64,000 nt of DNA from Cafeteria roenbergensis (lineage: Eukaryota; Sar; Bigyra; Bicosoecida; Cafeteriaceae): assembly GCA_008330645.1 (NCBI GenBank), contig VLTN01000013.1, positions 1 through 64,000 of the forward strand. Reading direction: 5' to 3'. Every line of letters begins with the position of its first letter. Within the stretch, counting starts at the first letter, position 1. The notes beneath the pieces were generated by a model. The model was given only the letters and a program-made list of their open reading frames with translations, did not search any database and was not told where the DNA came from. Both the position numbers and the translations under genes were made by a program. Of the stretch, positions 47,301-52,658 are shown piece after piece.

Positions 47301-50261
47301 CTGCTCAACCCAAGCTGGATGTTCATGATTCAGGACGTCAGGGTGGGCTCCCACTCGCTGCGACCGTGCCTCATTCCTGCCTTGTGCCGCGGCCACTTTG
47401 CAACCGGACAGTTCGCCGTCACCGGGCCGCTCTTCCCCATGCTCGCCATGCTGGAGGCCGTCGCGGCGCCGCTCACATGCGAGCACCTGGAGCTGCTGCC
47501 CCAGGTCTCGTTTGTCATCATGGGAAAGCGTTTCGTTCTGGACCGGCAAGACTACACCATTTTGGGCTGGTCATTCGACACCGTGCAGTGCATGACCGCC
47601 TTCACCCCGGAGTTCCAGCTCATCCCCGGCATGGACCTATGGGGGCTTGGCGACACATTCATTCGGGCATACTACCTGCAGCTTGACGTGCAGCCTTTAC
47701 GGTCAGCCAAGCTCGGGCTCGCAGACCAGCCATACTATGAAAAGAACGGCTGTACGGGGAGCGGGGTGGGGCCGGTGGCAAAGATCAAAGACCCCAAGGT
47801 TGAGAGCTCCAACCGGCGAGGGGCAGACGCAAGCAATGCCGGGACGAAGGAGCGAGGCGCATCAGGAGCCTCAATGTTTTGGAAACGACGCCAGAACTGG
47901 GAGGACGACATCCGCGGCATGGCGGCAAATAAGCAGCAGGAAGCAGCCGATGCCGGCGGCCCAAAGTGCGAGCCCGTTCGCGGCGACGACGGCCAGGTGC
48001 GGTTCCGCACAGCTGGTGGGCGCTGCCTGGAGCCGTGGCAGGGGCAGGAGCTCATGCGCAGAGGCTTGGCGTCTCAGGAAGGCAGCTCAGAAGGACTGAA
48101 GAGTGCATCCGACGCGGCCTTTGGCAGCGTGCTCGTCCAGACAGCTGGAGCGCGGCCGGGGGACGCCAGCCCGAGTCACTCGAGCCGACCGCTTGACGCA
48201 GACGCCGACTTCGACGTCGGCGGCGCCTTGGCCTCCCTCGCGGACGACGCTCGCGAGCCAAGGCGTTCCGACTGGGAGGAGGTGCGGACACTTCGGGACC
48301 TTCCGTCGAACCTGCAGGCCGGGCTGGCCAGCATCACCGGCGGGCTCTCCCGTCTTTCTGCCGACCAAGTTACAGCGGCCTCAAAGGACGCGGACGTCTC
48401 CGACCCAGCGCTGCATTCGGACCAGGACCGCCTTGCGGCACTGAGCCCGGAAGAGCGAAGGGAGGTCGTGCTCGCAATGCGAAACCACACAGCGGCGCAG
48501 CTCCGCCGGCAAGCGGAGGTGCTGGAGATTCGGAGGCTCGACCGCGTTCGGCGGGGAGTCGAGCCGCCGCTGTGGATGCTGCCGCGCGGGCCAGGCGCCC
48601 CGCGCTTGCCGGTGCCTCCGTGGAAGGCGAGCCGCCCCGGGGTTCTTGCGAGCGCAGGCCCCCATTCCCCCGCGCCGACTGCGCGCCTCCACGGACTGGA
48701 TGACTCACCTCCGGATTGGCGCTTGGAGCGGGCAATCGCAATGCTCGGAGAAAGCGAAGGCGTGCGAGAGCGCGAGCCGGCGTTGCGGGTGCCACTTGGT
48801 GCCTCGGGCGCACAGCGTTCGTCGGAGGAGCCCGCGCCTTCGTTCAGCAGCCCTGATCATGCCAATGACCCACGGCATGTGTGGCTGGACGTTGTCGCCC
48901 ACGCAGCCCACGCGGACGACGGCACGCGCGGGCTGGACCACATTCACGAGCACGCACGACGCGTGCATGCGAGCCAGCTGCCGGCAGCCGTCCGCCGCGA
49001 GCGCATTCGAGAGCTCAGGGACAGGCGCGCCGCGCGTGCCGCTCGCGCCATGCACCTGGCGCACACGATGGAGGCCTCTCGACTGGCAGCCGGTCGCGGG
49101 GTGCATCCCGCTGCGCCTGCAGCAGATGGTCACGACGCGGTGCTGTTGCAGGCCTTTGGCCTAGGGCGGGATGGTTGCGCCTACCGCCACCCATCTGTGG
49201 ACTGGGAAACGCTCCCGTCGGGGAAGCGAGGCCACGGGGGCCCGCAGACGACCACTGGCGAGCCCATCGGGTGCAACCTGCACGGCGAGCCCGTGGTCCT
49301 CCCGCGGCTTGCGACAGAGGTGGCTTCGCCCGCACAGGAGCTTGAGCTCATTCGCAACATGAGTGCCATCATGCGGCACATCGAGGCAACGATGAACGTC
49401 TCGTCAGCGTCCACGATTCAATATTGGCGGGGCGAGAGCGAGCCGCTGATCCATGCCCTGGCGGCCGACACCCTTGCGGAGTATCGGTCCCTCGTGGAGC
49501 GAGCGCAGCGCGAAGCGGCGGATCACGGACTCGCCTCCAACGACATGCTGGAGCGGATTCGAGCGTTCGTCATGCGCCAGGACACAGACCCCCGAGATGC
49601 AGAGGAGGCCGTGAGGCAAGCTATGTCCAGAATTGTCAAGCCGCCCAAGCGGCAGTCCGCTTCCCCGAACCGCCCTCCCGTGACATCGCCCCCCAAGGCT
49701 GTCCACAAGAGCGATGCCGGGCTGTTCCCCTTCGGCCCGACCGACCTGGCCGCCGAGGAAGCTGCAGCTGCAAAGGAGACGTTGCAAGCCGAGCGCCAGC
49801 TCCGGGCCTCGGCCCGAGCGGCGCGACTTGAGTCGGCCAGGCACTTGTTGCACCACGCCGGCCTGGCGGCGCAGACGCTGGGCGCCAAGGGTGGGCATGC
49901 GGCCTGGGACGACGTCCGCGTGGCAGTTGAACCGTCAAGGCGGTCCATCTCGTTGAGGGCATACTCGCAGGGCCGGCCTGCTTCGCTGGCGCAAGCTGGA
50001 GGCGGGCCAGTGTTGCTCCAAACGTCCGCGAGCGGCGAAGATGCGTCTGCCCCGCACTCGGGAGACTCTGGGACGCTCGAGCGACTAGCGGTGCTCACGG
50101 CTCTCGAAGTCGTCTCCACCGCACACCGCCAGAGCATCGAGTCGGCAGTGACTGCCATGCTGACTGCCCTCGAGTCGGCCGAGCTGGACCACGGAAGCCA
50201 CAGCGAGCAGCCCGAGTTTCCGTGGACGGCCACGTACGCCCAGCCGCACGATTCGGACTGA
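35355..50261 (+). CDS. Giant secreted TIG-domain protein with pepsin-like domain
   Basis: The ATG at 35355 opens with a signal peptide (SAAALCVLLLCLAQAPAFPA). Two introns are likely, 35665-35775 and 41370-41519, giving about 4,881 residues. At least five IPT/TIG-like domains show the P..G...GGT.V...G pattern: near 35800 (PAGGPIAGGTRVVLFGRNL), 36130, 38400 (PQLGNVAGGTAVVVSG), 39150 and 39900 (MMAAGGTRVVVSGLGLAGG). TIG folds are immunoglobulin-like and common in extracellular adhesion proteins. Later parts are Cys-rich motifs (45240-45890), a pepsin-like domain (46618-47721) and a charged helical C-terminus. No membrane anchor is visible at the end, so it may be secreted or cell-wall bound. A poly-Gln run lies near 37200. 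The coding strand is open for 15 kb, but further in-frame introns could exist. Name and partners are unknown. Confidence 0.8.
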   Translation: MQPRWQGNEHSRQRSAAALCVLLLCLAQAPAFPAPATEAAIRGMAHSDRQRLAQEGHLEAMQRPVPLRRRTRSHEEVLHEANVLRIKSAVSPEHARFLANATIGEHEAASCFRRGTSVVAKAAPDAWPSRAPRPWFPVLAESQPHVSLMLPAGGPIAGGTRVVLFGRNLAGARVYRCGFGNLVAPGVFHSDTGTVECRVPRDDARRLPNNRGSMDVRVSLALTFGAPGHVATARALAPGFFRFVSALGVGGGGGGGGVAESVWPRCGSTVGGTAVRVRGAFDHGVSYSCVFGSRRVPAVLVGQHPAAEGGRPRPSNPGADAAHLAREALAGGHGLATLAELKRRVALLAGNASLGAPSLPGSLGMRAHAAPAAAARALRESDATLHAQMLLCISPLHVLPGRVRFSVTADGWAEAPAADAAPREAARARLTEELAAASGIDSIGRGLPHPMGRAAPAIRVSTAADEKERTDAAVQGKFMPSSSGQGAPQGAAPILDSQVQGQDLWFEFVPPFRAGEAVPRDVLADGQSIVRVPVDMLPPDGASPACRFEARPSWREAEPAPVVQVSAGVFDVARRSIACIVPPLSMLLRSDAATFGPSEQRRSTTASVAGAASLLQQQQQQQQQPPPSSAGPPGAPGLGVEPADAPVLSRSGEGSGATADGRSPSSVAALVGGGTSRPAGDTPSQGLAWRRLEGTLGAEVERRVARLGAARSWVDAGSVAALAADLGGLKASHLLSAQARSVAPPRSAVETGTDAQEIADAALAALPGRGADEGDVALGHGGASAARWHAHAFAARLRPLLRRTYQAGKGLAEVTPAGLEPALAELCNATDSAMEVACEGGTVSAVLGRSGGGEASVRAAMGSGCENSTRADWPGVVAAVRLARGAGATAPAGAACASAAYACMAFGVLLRERMPRCALAVLQRANRPASPGPAARPALPSGRPCRGFPPTLASLSVSWNALDFVSVDGGLRLHDSRFANSTAIELPFASPEAWPSPHEASHLPTSAAGSSWPTTLSFAPQLGNVAGGTAVVVSGVPLSLFLEPFAGGSASRVCPLSASPDDPACRAASAHASLGGEWLPARERNEAARHSTAVQLTFASVAAAPAECVFGNVSVRARVELDSPSALSPAAAAGTEPVLTARLRCDAPPAKLTVPGGRGSARFMVRVRNTTLWRFSGQVARLAAAHGVCIRAGATPRRRRRATPRIEGPDVVSAAAPWAPLALGSWQGAPCAVGRGGDATSSPLPDGVAAEAAFFSYSVTPALVTSLPTTAAGGTAIRLQLALPATSLPPETCTGTAELWGRPRHTQRPPRGDSRRLVASAKLVHVVTHIVGDGGVASAGSGWQTVPSPARALPIPAGGKAPRLGASSREPHAILSLEGSWPASTPSGRWQLRLRLCRGATAWPLHSVASDPWRAGLVRIDAVHSVARALELPLPPLDAAHSQFRAAASRGVATADSERAANRAYQALQDSRPRVLAALASSSTIFVHPRPHTTAVAPTAVSYFGGDRVEVGVAFFEVSPRIMMAAGGTRVVVSGLGLAGGRDFMCRFGSVAVPAHFVGSGGPARSRAQGQASDESLLQRGAASERDAVNGSRPAEGKDGSADPAGWMDGMTAVHRAALRKHTASGRNRHEGGLTLWEAEEARQGEWAGELQARLRSLRRRFVGDASPGDNGIGSQAALDAARNAALESHAILLQRATSARAARRQSLLQDGPSAPPGVHHLECVAPAAATVGGRSLLQRAQLGTAIPVPFSISLNGGATWTGAAASTEGSVAPSDVVFYAALPRGAAIDLRGHDAPSSGHAGVASAAAGGEVGVGRPLVLTARSLAPPRPDGSSTNAFTAATADWGLAHALAASWAAEVPLLDPTGSAAAGGTAMGSHLSPLGLGVAAAPWVQAASRCRFAGTFVVGGYAAASGALACNVPQLEDMLASLLDAHRCLSPAGASVGMMLAPAAASAAGRKSTARGGAVFSASVEVSIDEGQTYALVGTGRSRDRVSVELPITSWQVKVACTHLSHSSRCPGAPPSRLCQCLVSGVAGESALASCFSPSPSPSLLQRAGHKRHDVKEPTIASYLPRFFPESAPVDPSRSGSVVVSVLGAATFLADARRLALPAQAGERSRNDWNCSGATPGCVQAWCMFGDLPVAAALRRGRHSAFLPPNVSDLEVLECTAPPLSMVVEAHQSPNLAFDWGAEGPGSRWSLSAGMAPPPPRVGGPLFPGTGLPERSHRAFQTSQARANVTGRGMLGGTLEESMWNNTRPAGPTAHGVEHFETSTPRSQAPIGHIAVPLHIAVTVSCETGKQASAADGASGSKPDSSGGSGQSTLSDAARSPLAQRVVARTPAIAGATVSRIGASAVDMSAFSFLPEVGGQQLQAAIAGAAESTLLGIQLPSPIGAALLLSQPDAGGLQWVSTAASARGPRFRLGNALSSGTTAEASTEATLVALPTVAAGAYLLTASHDGQVWHPVPGPGSRTDLGVVLSRAGTAGGPGLGCVAVPPNAWMAPLTWDLPRGEESASRWPAMLNVSDIPGPAFDVRVGTLRCFYAGPPLRSPLHLSGLRSVGKAASGFSRSELDGASVAITAATIWYEVPAVIAGALGAEPELQGARRSDQRRGRRGAAKRLALAAAPLVPWYPMARDNNNTPCTAEDPLEHQSRCTTWIADLPLAAAATTSRGVGGGGTLWVSHVSMTPTIRLACSPAGAGCQRQAGQNAREARGAEFRLRRLRDFARGSGWEVPVFRPAASLFLPEVGTADAVIARLEHDDFLLKASLTDLPRGSGPLADAAGCWKRRPGEARRAESLACAALAPVVVALSSTLAARAEERFPEAFGLRRGSLFASAEPSALGRGNDAAARGFSAPAGDADHSTLALSDDDSAAGLGLALARVSGVAPALAATRGQPDRAAAEGSLIQAHASHTSLRPGRPAGHSHLHVGLDASGHQSSQPAALGRSAHRVLHRADLSSVPVGVHAAAAGGHSASDAVLAGGQAAPPGFYARSEDSSMWSITVAAELRFAPALRAGWPEQPGEPVLRFRTPELWPMLRHREQGRAPQAPLSRIAITVGLAGADHRLVLQPDADRPLDDDRAGTPSVVSPPSSTAAAAAAKAGLQQLAGRTFPADEASPIARDGARGAVRVAGSADSSTLPLTHGAVVWSGSPAGHTDADARIVVANAPPASVPLRASGPPGSPPRPLRPSVRLQLTLNVAAMAKAPLPFPLALPARPEFDAALRTDVAAALGVEPHRLTVLRTDPETGSVVLRCVDGLSDSEPPCNAALLDAALNDESSAFRTGLVGFNAVPGDDRTSGRCSNPGLRSKQACLNAGACSCKGVPRDDRELCERSVSISGQPCAFSSDNSWTASPGAAPTASGSACSDPRFSSMATCLESGKCSDPKLRGAQACLAAGACIPPATHRGPGANTRNRPVFDFSQFRTKQECEEPSKRVRPSGRCIAGLGGPESGSSCAAFRDRQQCTDPAARPPAPGSHVCVRHPDGPSFAYSQFRTQQACEAPESRPQCHARVRQALLQVRADQFPGALRLAHATRHMQNPMPEFEAQPDFIWPTDSSASQHAGLASEPGQSMAGVRREPLQLEGQGRDSERWPPDSEGLAGTGRSRSPSASPVPSALAGDPELDALAHAKPGLAVPRAAQGIPECGPAGVWAPSASLLAKGPPCVWQAMDAVPCRYGQAGPCTPDSDREELEMQAAQLPGVWESGNSFASDNSWDSSKTGAPAPCVCDWRSNPYHLRRCNWWHCGPPKKAVSADGIIQFYRNKHNNEHVSDFNAMVKVGGSDMWMILDTSTSTTWVMSVACFTVGCQKVKTYSGSFIPAMPPLPAPIDLLEGGLFQILSMVGINGHTSVNLGGVSVSGAPFQFGVLDLGTLNPMAFNHTGVVGLAYWEENWPWQLIIIDPMLSILDFMRCGSIFYPIPMVPIPTPKDFPLWAMPPSFPSGFMLKFSFFFGDTGGCFFMNKAPAAFQRSGMSRVMLMPMPAIKLLNPSWMFMIQDVRVGSHSLRPCLIPALCRGHFATGQFAVTGPLFPMLAMLEAVAAPLTCEHLELLPQVSFVIMGKRFVLDRQDYTILGWSFDTVQCMTAFTPEFQLIPGMDLWGLGDTFIRAYYLQLDVQPLRSAKLGLADQPYYEKNGCTGSGVGPVAKIKDPKVESSNRRGADASNAGTKERGASGASMFWKRRQNWEDDIRGMAANKQQEAADAGGPKCEPVRGDDGQVRFRTAGGRCLEPWQGQELMRRGLASQEGSSEGLKSASDAAFGSVLVQTAGARPGDASPSHSSRPLDADADFDVGGALASLADDAREPRRSDWEEVRTLRDLPSNLQAGLASITGGLSRLSADQVTAASKDADVSDPALHSDQDRLAALSPEERREVVLAMRNHTAAQLRRQAEVLEIRRLDRVRRGVEPPLWMLPRGPGAPRLPVPPWKASRPGVLASAGPHSPAPTARLHGLDDSPPDWRLERAIAMLGESEGVREREPALRVPLGASGAQRSSEEPAPSFSSPDHANDPRHVWLDVVAHAAHADDGTRGLDHIHEHARRVHASQLPAAVRRERIRELRDRRAARAARAMHLAHTMEASRLAAGRGVHPAAPAADGHDAVLLQAFGLGRDGCAYRHPSVDWETLPSGKRGHGGPQTTTGEPIGCNLHGEPVVLPRLATEVASPAQELELIRNMSAIMRHIEATMNVSSASTIQYWRGESEPLIHALAADTLAEYRSLVERAQREAADHGLASNDMLERIRAFVMRQDTDPRDAEEAVRQAMSRIVKPPKRQSASPNRPPVTSPPKAVHKSDAGLFPFGPTDLAAEEAAAAKETLQAERQLRASARAARLESARHLLHHAGLAAQTLGAKGGHAAWDDVRVAVEPSRRSISLRAYSQGRPASLAQAGGGPVLLQTSASGEDASAPHSGDSGTLERLAVLTALEVVSTAHRQSIESAVTAMLTALESAELDHGSHSEQPEFPWTATYAQPHDSD
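35665..35775 (+). other. Probable stop-free intron in the giant gene
   Basis: Donor gGTGAGC and acceptor cggtccttgCAG bracket 111 bases (37 codons) with no stop. Removal joins NATI to ESQPHVSLMLPAGG, leading directly into the first TIG domain; the retained version inserts a Cys/Arg/Trp-rich stretch unlike its surroundings. Confidence 0.7.
37200..37230 (+). repeat. CAG repeat coding poly-Gln in the giant protein
   Basis: About ten consecutive CAG codons, flanked by Leu-Leu and Pro-Pro, sit between TIG-like domains. The tract is pure CAG, so length variation between alleles is likely. Confidence 0.9.
41370..41519 (+). other. Probable stop-free intron in the giant gene
   Basis: Donor cagGTGAAG and a long pyrimidine tract ending ccgtcccttctgCAG bracket 150 bases (50 codons, phase 0) with no stop. 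Removal joins ITSWQ to RAGHKRHDV. The acceptor is one of the strongest in the window. Confidence 0.75.
45240..45890 (+). other. Cysteine-rich short repeats in the giant protein
   Basis: Several units follow a C.(N/D)P..R....CL..G.C pattern: CSNPGLRSKQACLNAGAC, CSDPRFSSMATCLESGKC and CSDPKLRGAQACLAAGAC. Two related units then read FSQFRTKQECEEP and YSQFRTQQACEAP. They resemble small disulfide modules. A SDNSW motif occurs both here (near 45400) and just before the pepsin-like domain (near 46485). Confidence 0.75.
46618..47721 (+). other. Pepsin-like (A1) domain lacking the second catalytic Asp
   Basis: The region aligns along the whole pepsin fold: an N-lobe active-site loop WMILDTSTSTTWVMSVAC, a C-lobe loop CRGHFATGQFAVTGP in the place of CxxIVDTGTSLLTGP, then PQVSFVIMGKRFVLDRQDYT and WGLGDTFIRAYYLQLDV (pepsin WILGDVFIRQYYTVFDR). 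The first Asp is kept although DTG reads DTS; the second Asp is Ala (ATG). Aspartic proteases need both, so this domain is probably a non-catalytic pseudoprotease that may bind peptides (inference). It is bilobal and pepsin-like, not a single-lobe retroelement protease. Confidence 0.88.
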
Positions 50262-50455
50262 TTCCGACACAAGCAGTGCATGCGAGAACCCCGTGTCCCG
50301 CTCCGATTGCGTGAAGCCATCGTGTTGCGTCCACCTTCGTTGTAGTTGGCTTGCAAACCTGAAACCTCGCGCGCAGAGGCACGCGAAGGGCGTGATGGCT
50401 TCGCTGCGAGCTTCTCCCAGATCTCTCGCACATTGCGGGTCCAGAGCCAATCTGA
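50262..50455. other. Convergent spacer
   Basis: 194 bases between the giant gene's stop and the stop of the next minus-strand frame. Nothing else is seen. Confidence 0.5.
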
Positions 50456-52256
50456 CTATGGAAGCCCCCCGGCCGTGCACGCGACCACCTGGACGGCAAG
50501 GGACTCGGGAGTCACCGTCGATCCGGCTCCAGACCGCAGCGCGGCCACGGCCGTGCACGCGGAAACATCGGCAGCCTGCGACCGCGAGAGACGCCGCTTT
50601 CCTCCGAGCGGGGCCCCGCCCCTCGAGTGCCTCGCGAGCACTTGTTGTCCAGGGCAGGCGCCGGCAAAGCACCTTGCGCCCCCTGCAAACACGAGCCATT
50701 GGGGTCCAGTTGTGGCGCCAAATTGGTCTCTCAGCGCGCGAGGCCCGCCGCGCGGGGAGCTGTCAACCATTGCGACGACGACGTTTGCGGCTTCCACGCC
50801 CGCGGCAGCGAGCAAGCAGGCAGCGCAGTCAAATTGGGGATCGGATGCCGCCGCCACCGCGCGCGCGGTGCCGGACGCTTCAAAACGGTCGCCTGCCCCG
50901 GCGCTTGACTTCAGGTTGACCTGCTCCCTCAGTGGGGCAAGGGCTGCGGCCAGGCGAGCCGGGGCTGCCGCCAAAGCCTTGACGCGCTCCACAGTTGCAG
51001 CCAACGCTGCCGCAGCGCGAGCCGACTGCCGCCAGCCGCTGCCCCTAGTGTCCACGAGCAGGGCAACGAGCACGGCGGCAGAGCCTCGCCGCTCACAGTC
51101 CTCGCGCAGGGGCGGCAGGTCTGTCAGTGGCCGCAGCGGCAGCAGAGCGGCTGGCTCTCTCCGCCTCGGGTGCCTCGCTTGGCTGCCGGGAGACGCCGCT
51201 GCCTTGCGCCGAGCCACGGTGGGGAGCGCACGCCTGCCCGACTTGCTCAGGGCGCCCGCTCCTCCGGCGCTCGACGCCTCAGCCATCGAGCGAGTGAGAG
51301 ACGAGCGAAGGTTGGGTCCGAGGGCAGCAGCTGCTGCTGCCTCGGCCAGGCGGACGGCAGTCCCCAGGCCGCGGACAGCGCCCGATTCCGCAGCCACGGC
51401 ATCTGCAACCGCCTTCGTTTCCCGCCCGGAGGCAGAGAGCGTCGGCAGCTGCCACCCGTTGGCGCGAGTCGCCGCGAGCGAGGCGGCAATCACCTCGGCA
51501 GCGGCTGGCGGTTGCGCCGGCGCACCCCCCGCGCCACCGCCGGGCCCTGAAGGCGCATGCCGCCCGCACCCGCTGCTGTCAGCAGCAGCGCTTGCCGCGG
51601 CAGCGGCGAGCGAAGCCAGGCTCGCAGCGCAGCAGGCGAGCTCGGTGGAGTGGCCCGACACCGAGAGCGACACATCCCCGAGCCCGCGCACTTGCAGTGC
51701 CACGCGCGGGCCGAGCTGGATCCGCAGCGGCTCGGCCAGCGGGTGCGGCCGGCCGCGACGCTCCCACGGCCATTTCCACGCTGCGCCGGCCCCCGCCTCC
51801 GCAACCGTCGCATCGCGCAGCGCTGCGGCCGGCACGCCAGCCCCTGCGCCTGAGGGTGCGTGTCCCCGCGAGCCCGCTTGCCGTTGGCCGATCGTGGCTC
51901 CGTGGGACAGGTCGCCAACGCTCGCGCCAGCGTCTGGCACCGACTCGAGCCCGCTGGCGCGCAGCAGCAGGCGCGGGAAGCCGCTGGGCCACAGAGCGAA
52001 GCCCCGCCCACGATTGTCGAGCTGTGCAAGCAACGACCCTAGCCTGGCCGGGCCGGTGCCTCGCGCGTCGTCGTGCACCATGAACTGGGCGAGGTCGCGC
52101 TTGCCACCCCGCGTTGCCACGACAACCGCCGGTGAACCGGACGGGTACCTGCGGCAGTGCGGCACAACGCGGTCCCAAGCGAAGGCACTGATGTTGGCAT
52201 GCAGGCACGCAAGGCGCTCCTCTCGCTGCAGGTCCGAGGGCGGTCGGGCGTTCAGC
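50456..52256 (-). CDS. Unrecognised protein, 5' exon(s) unresolved
   Basis: The minus frame is open over about 600 codons. A good acceptor (gttgctgcgcCAG) at 52257 suggests the main exon starts at 52256 with LNARPPSDLQREERLACLHA, followed by VVVATRGGKRDLAQFMVHDD and LLAQLDNRGRGFALWPSGFP. Downstream the sequence is Ala-rich helical (LAEAAAAAALGPNLRSSLTR) with Arg-rich stretches, so further introns are possible. A first exon may lie at 52300-52500; one ATG there (52331, MDARLLRIGEDG) is followed by a possible donor, but I could not make the phases agree. No family is recognised. Confidence 0.5.
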
Positions 52257-52658
52257 CTGGCGCAGCAACGCACAGACGCACAAAACGAGACCCGTACCGT
52301 CCTCCCCGATGCGCAGGAGGCGAGCGTCCATGATAGGCGGAGCCCTGCGTTCGGCTGCTTGCCTCCCTCAGGCCCCCGCTCGAGCAGCGGGTGTGCGCGC
52401 CAACGATTGGCAACGCGGGGCGCGGCAGAGGCGCCAGCCAGAGCCGTGCCGGCCACCCAGAAAACGCCGCGCCAGTGCGAGCGTGGGAGTCTGCATGTTT
52501 CTCGCTCTCCGTGTCTGCTGCGTGGTCGCGCCGTCGGGCGCCAGCCCGGCTGGCGCGCGGACTGAGCTCGATGCCGCCCGAGCCAATTCTCACACGCAAC
52601 GCGAGAGGCAGCGACATACGTCAAGGCTCGCAACCCGCACAACGACGGGGCCGATTGG
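52257..52658. other. Presumed 5' exon/intron and promoter of the unresolved gene
   Basis: 402 bases between the two minus-strand genes. They contain two candidate ATGs on the minus strand: MDARLLRIGEDG at 52331, and MQTPTLALARRFLGG near 52496, the latter looking like a mitochondrial presequence. Neither could be spliced in phase to the main exon with confidence. Confidence 0.35.

Noticed and set aside
46618-47721. Reading the aspartic-protease domain as a retroelement protease
   Set aside because: It is bilobal and aligns with pepsin over its whole length, including the C-terminal WGLGDTFIRAYY strand; no gag, integrase or long terminal repeats are near.
50346-52565. A plus-strand frame of about 740 codons opposite an unresolved minus gene
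   Set aside because: Composition is low-complexity Arg/Ser/Ala with no domain. The minus strand has better protein-like blocks and a good acceptor site.
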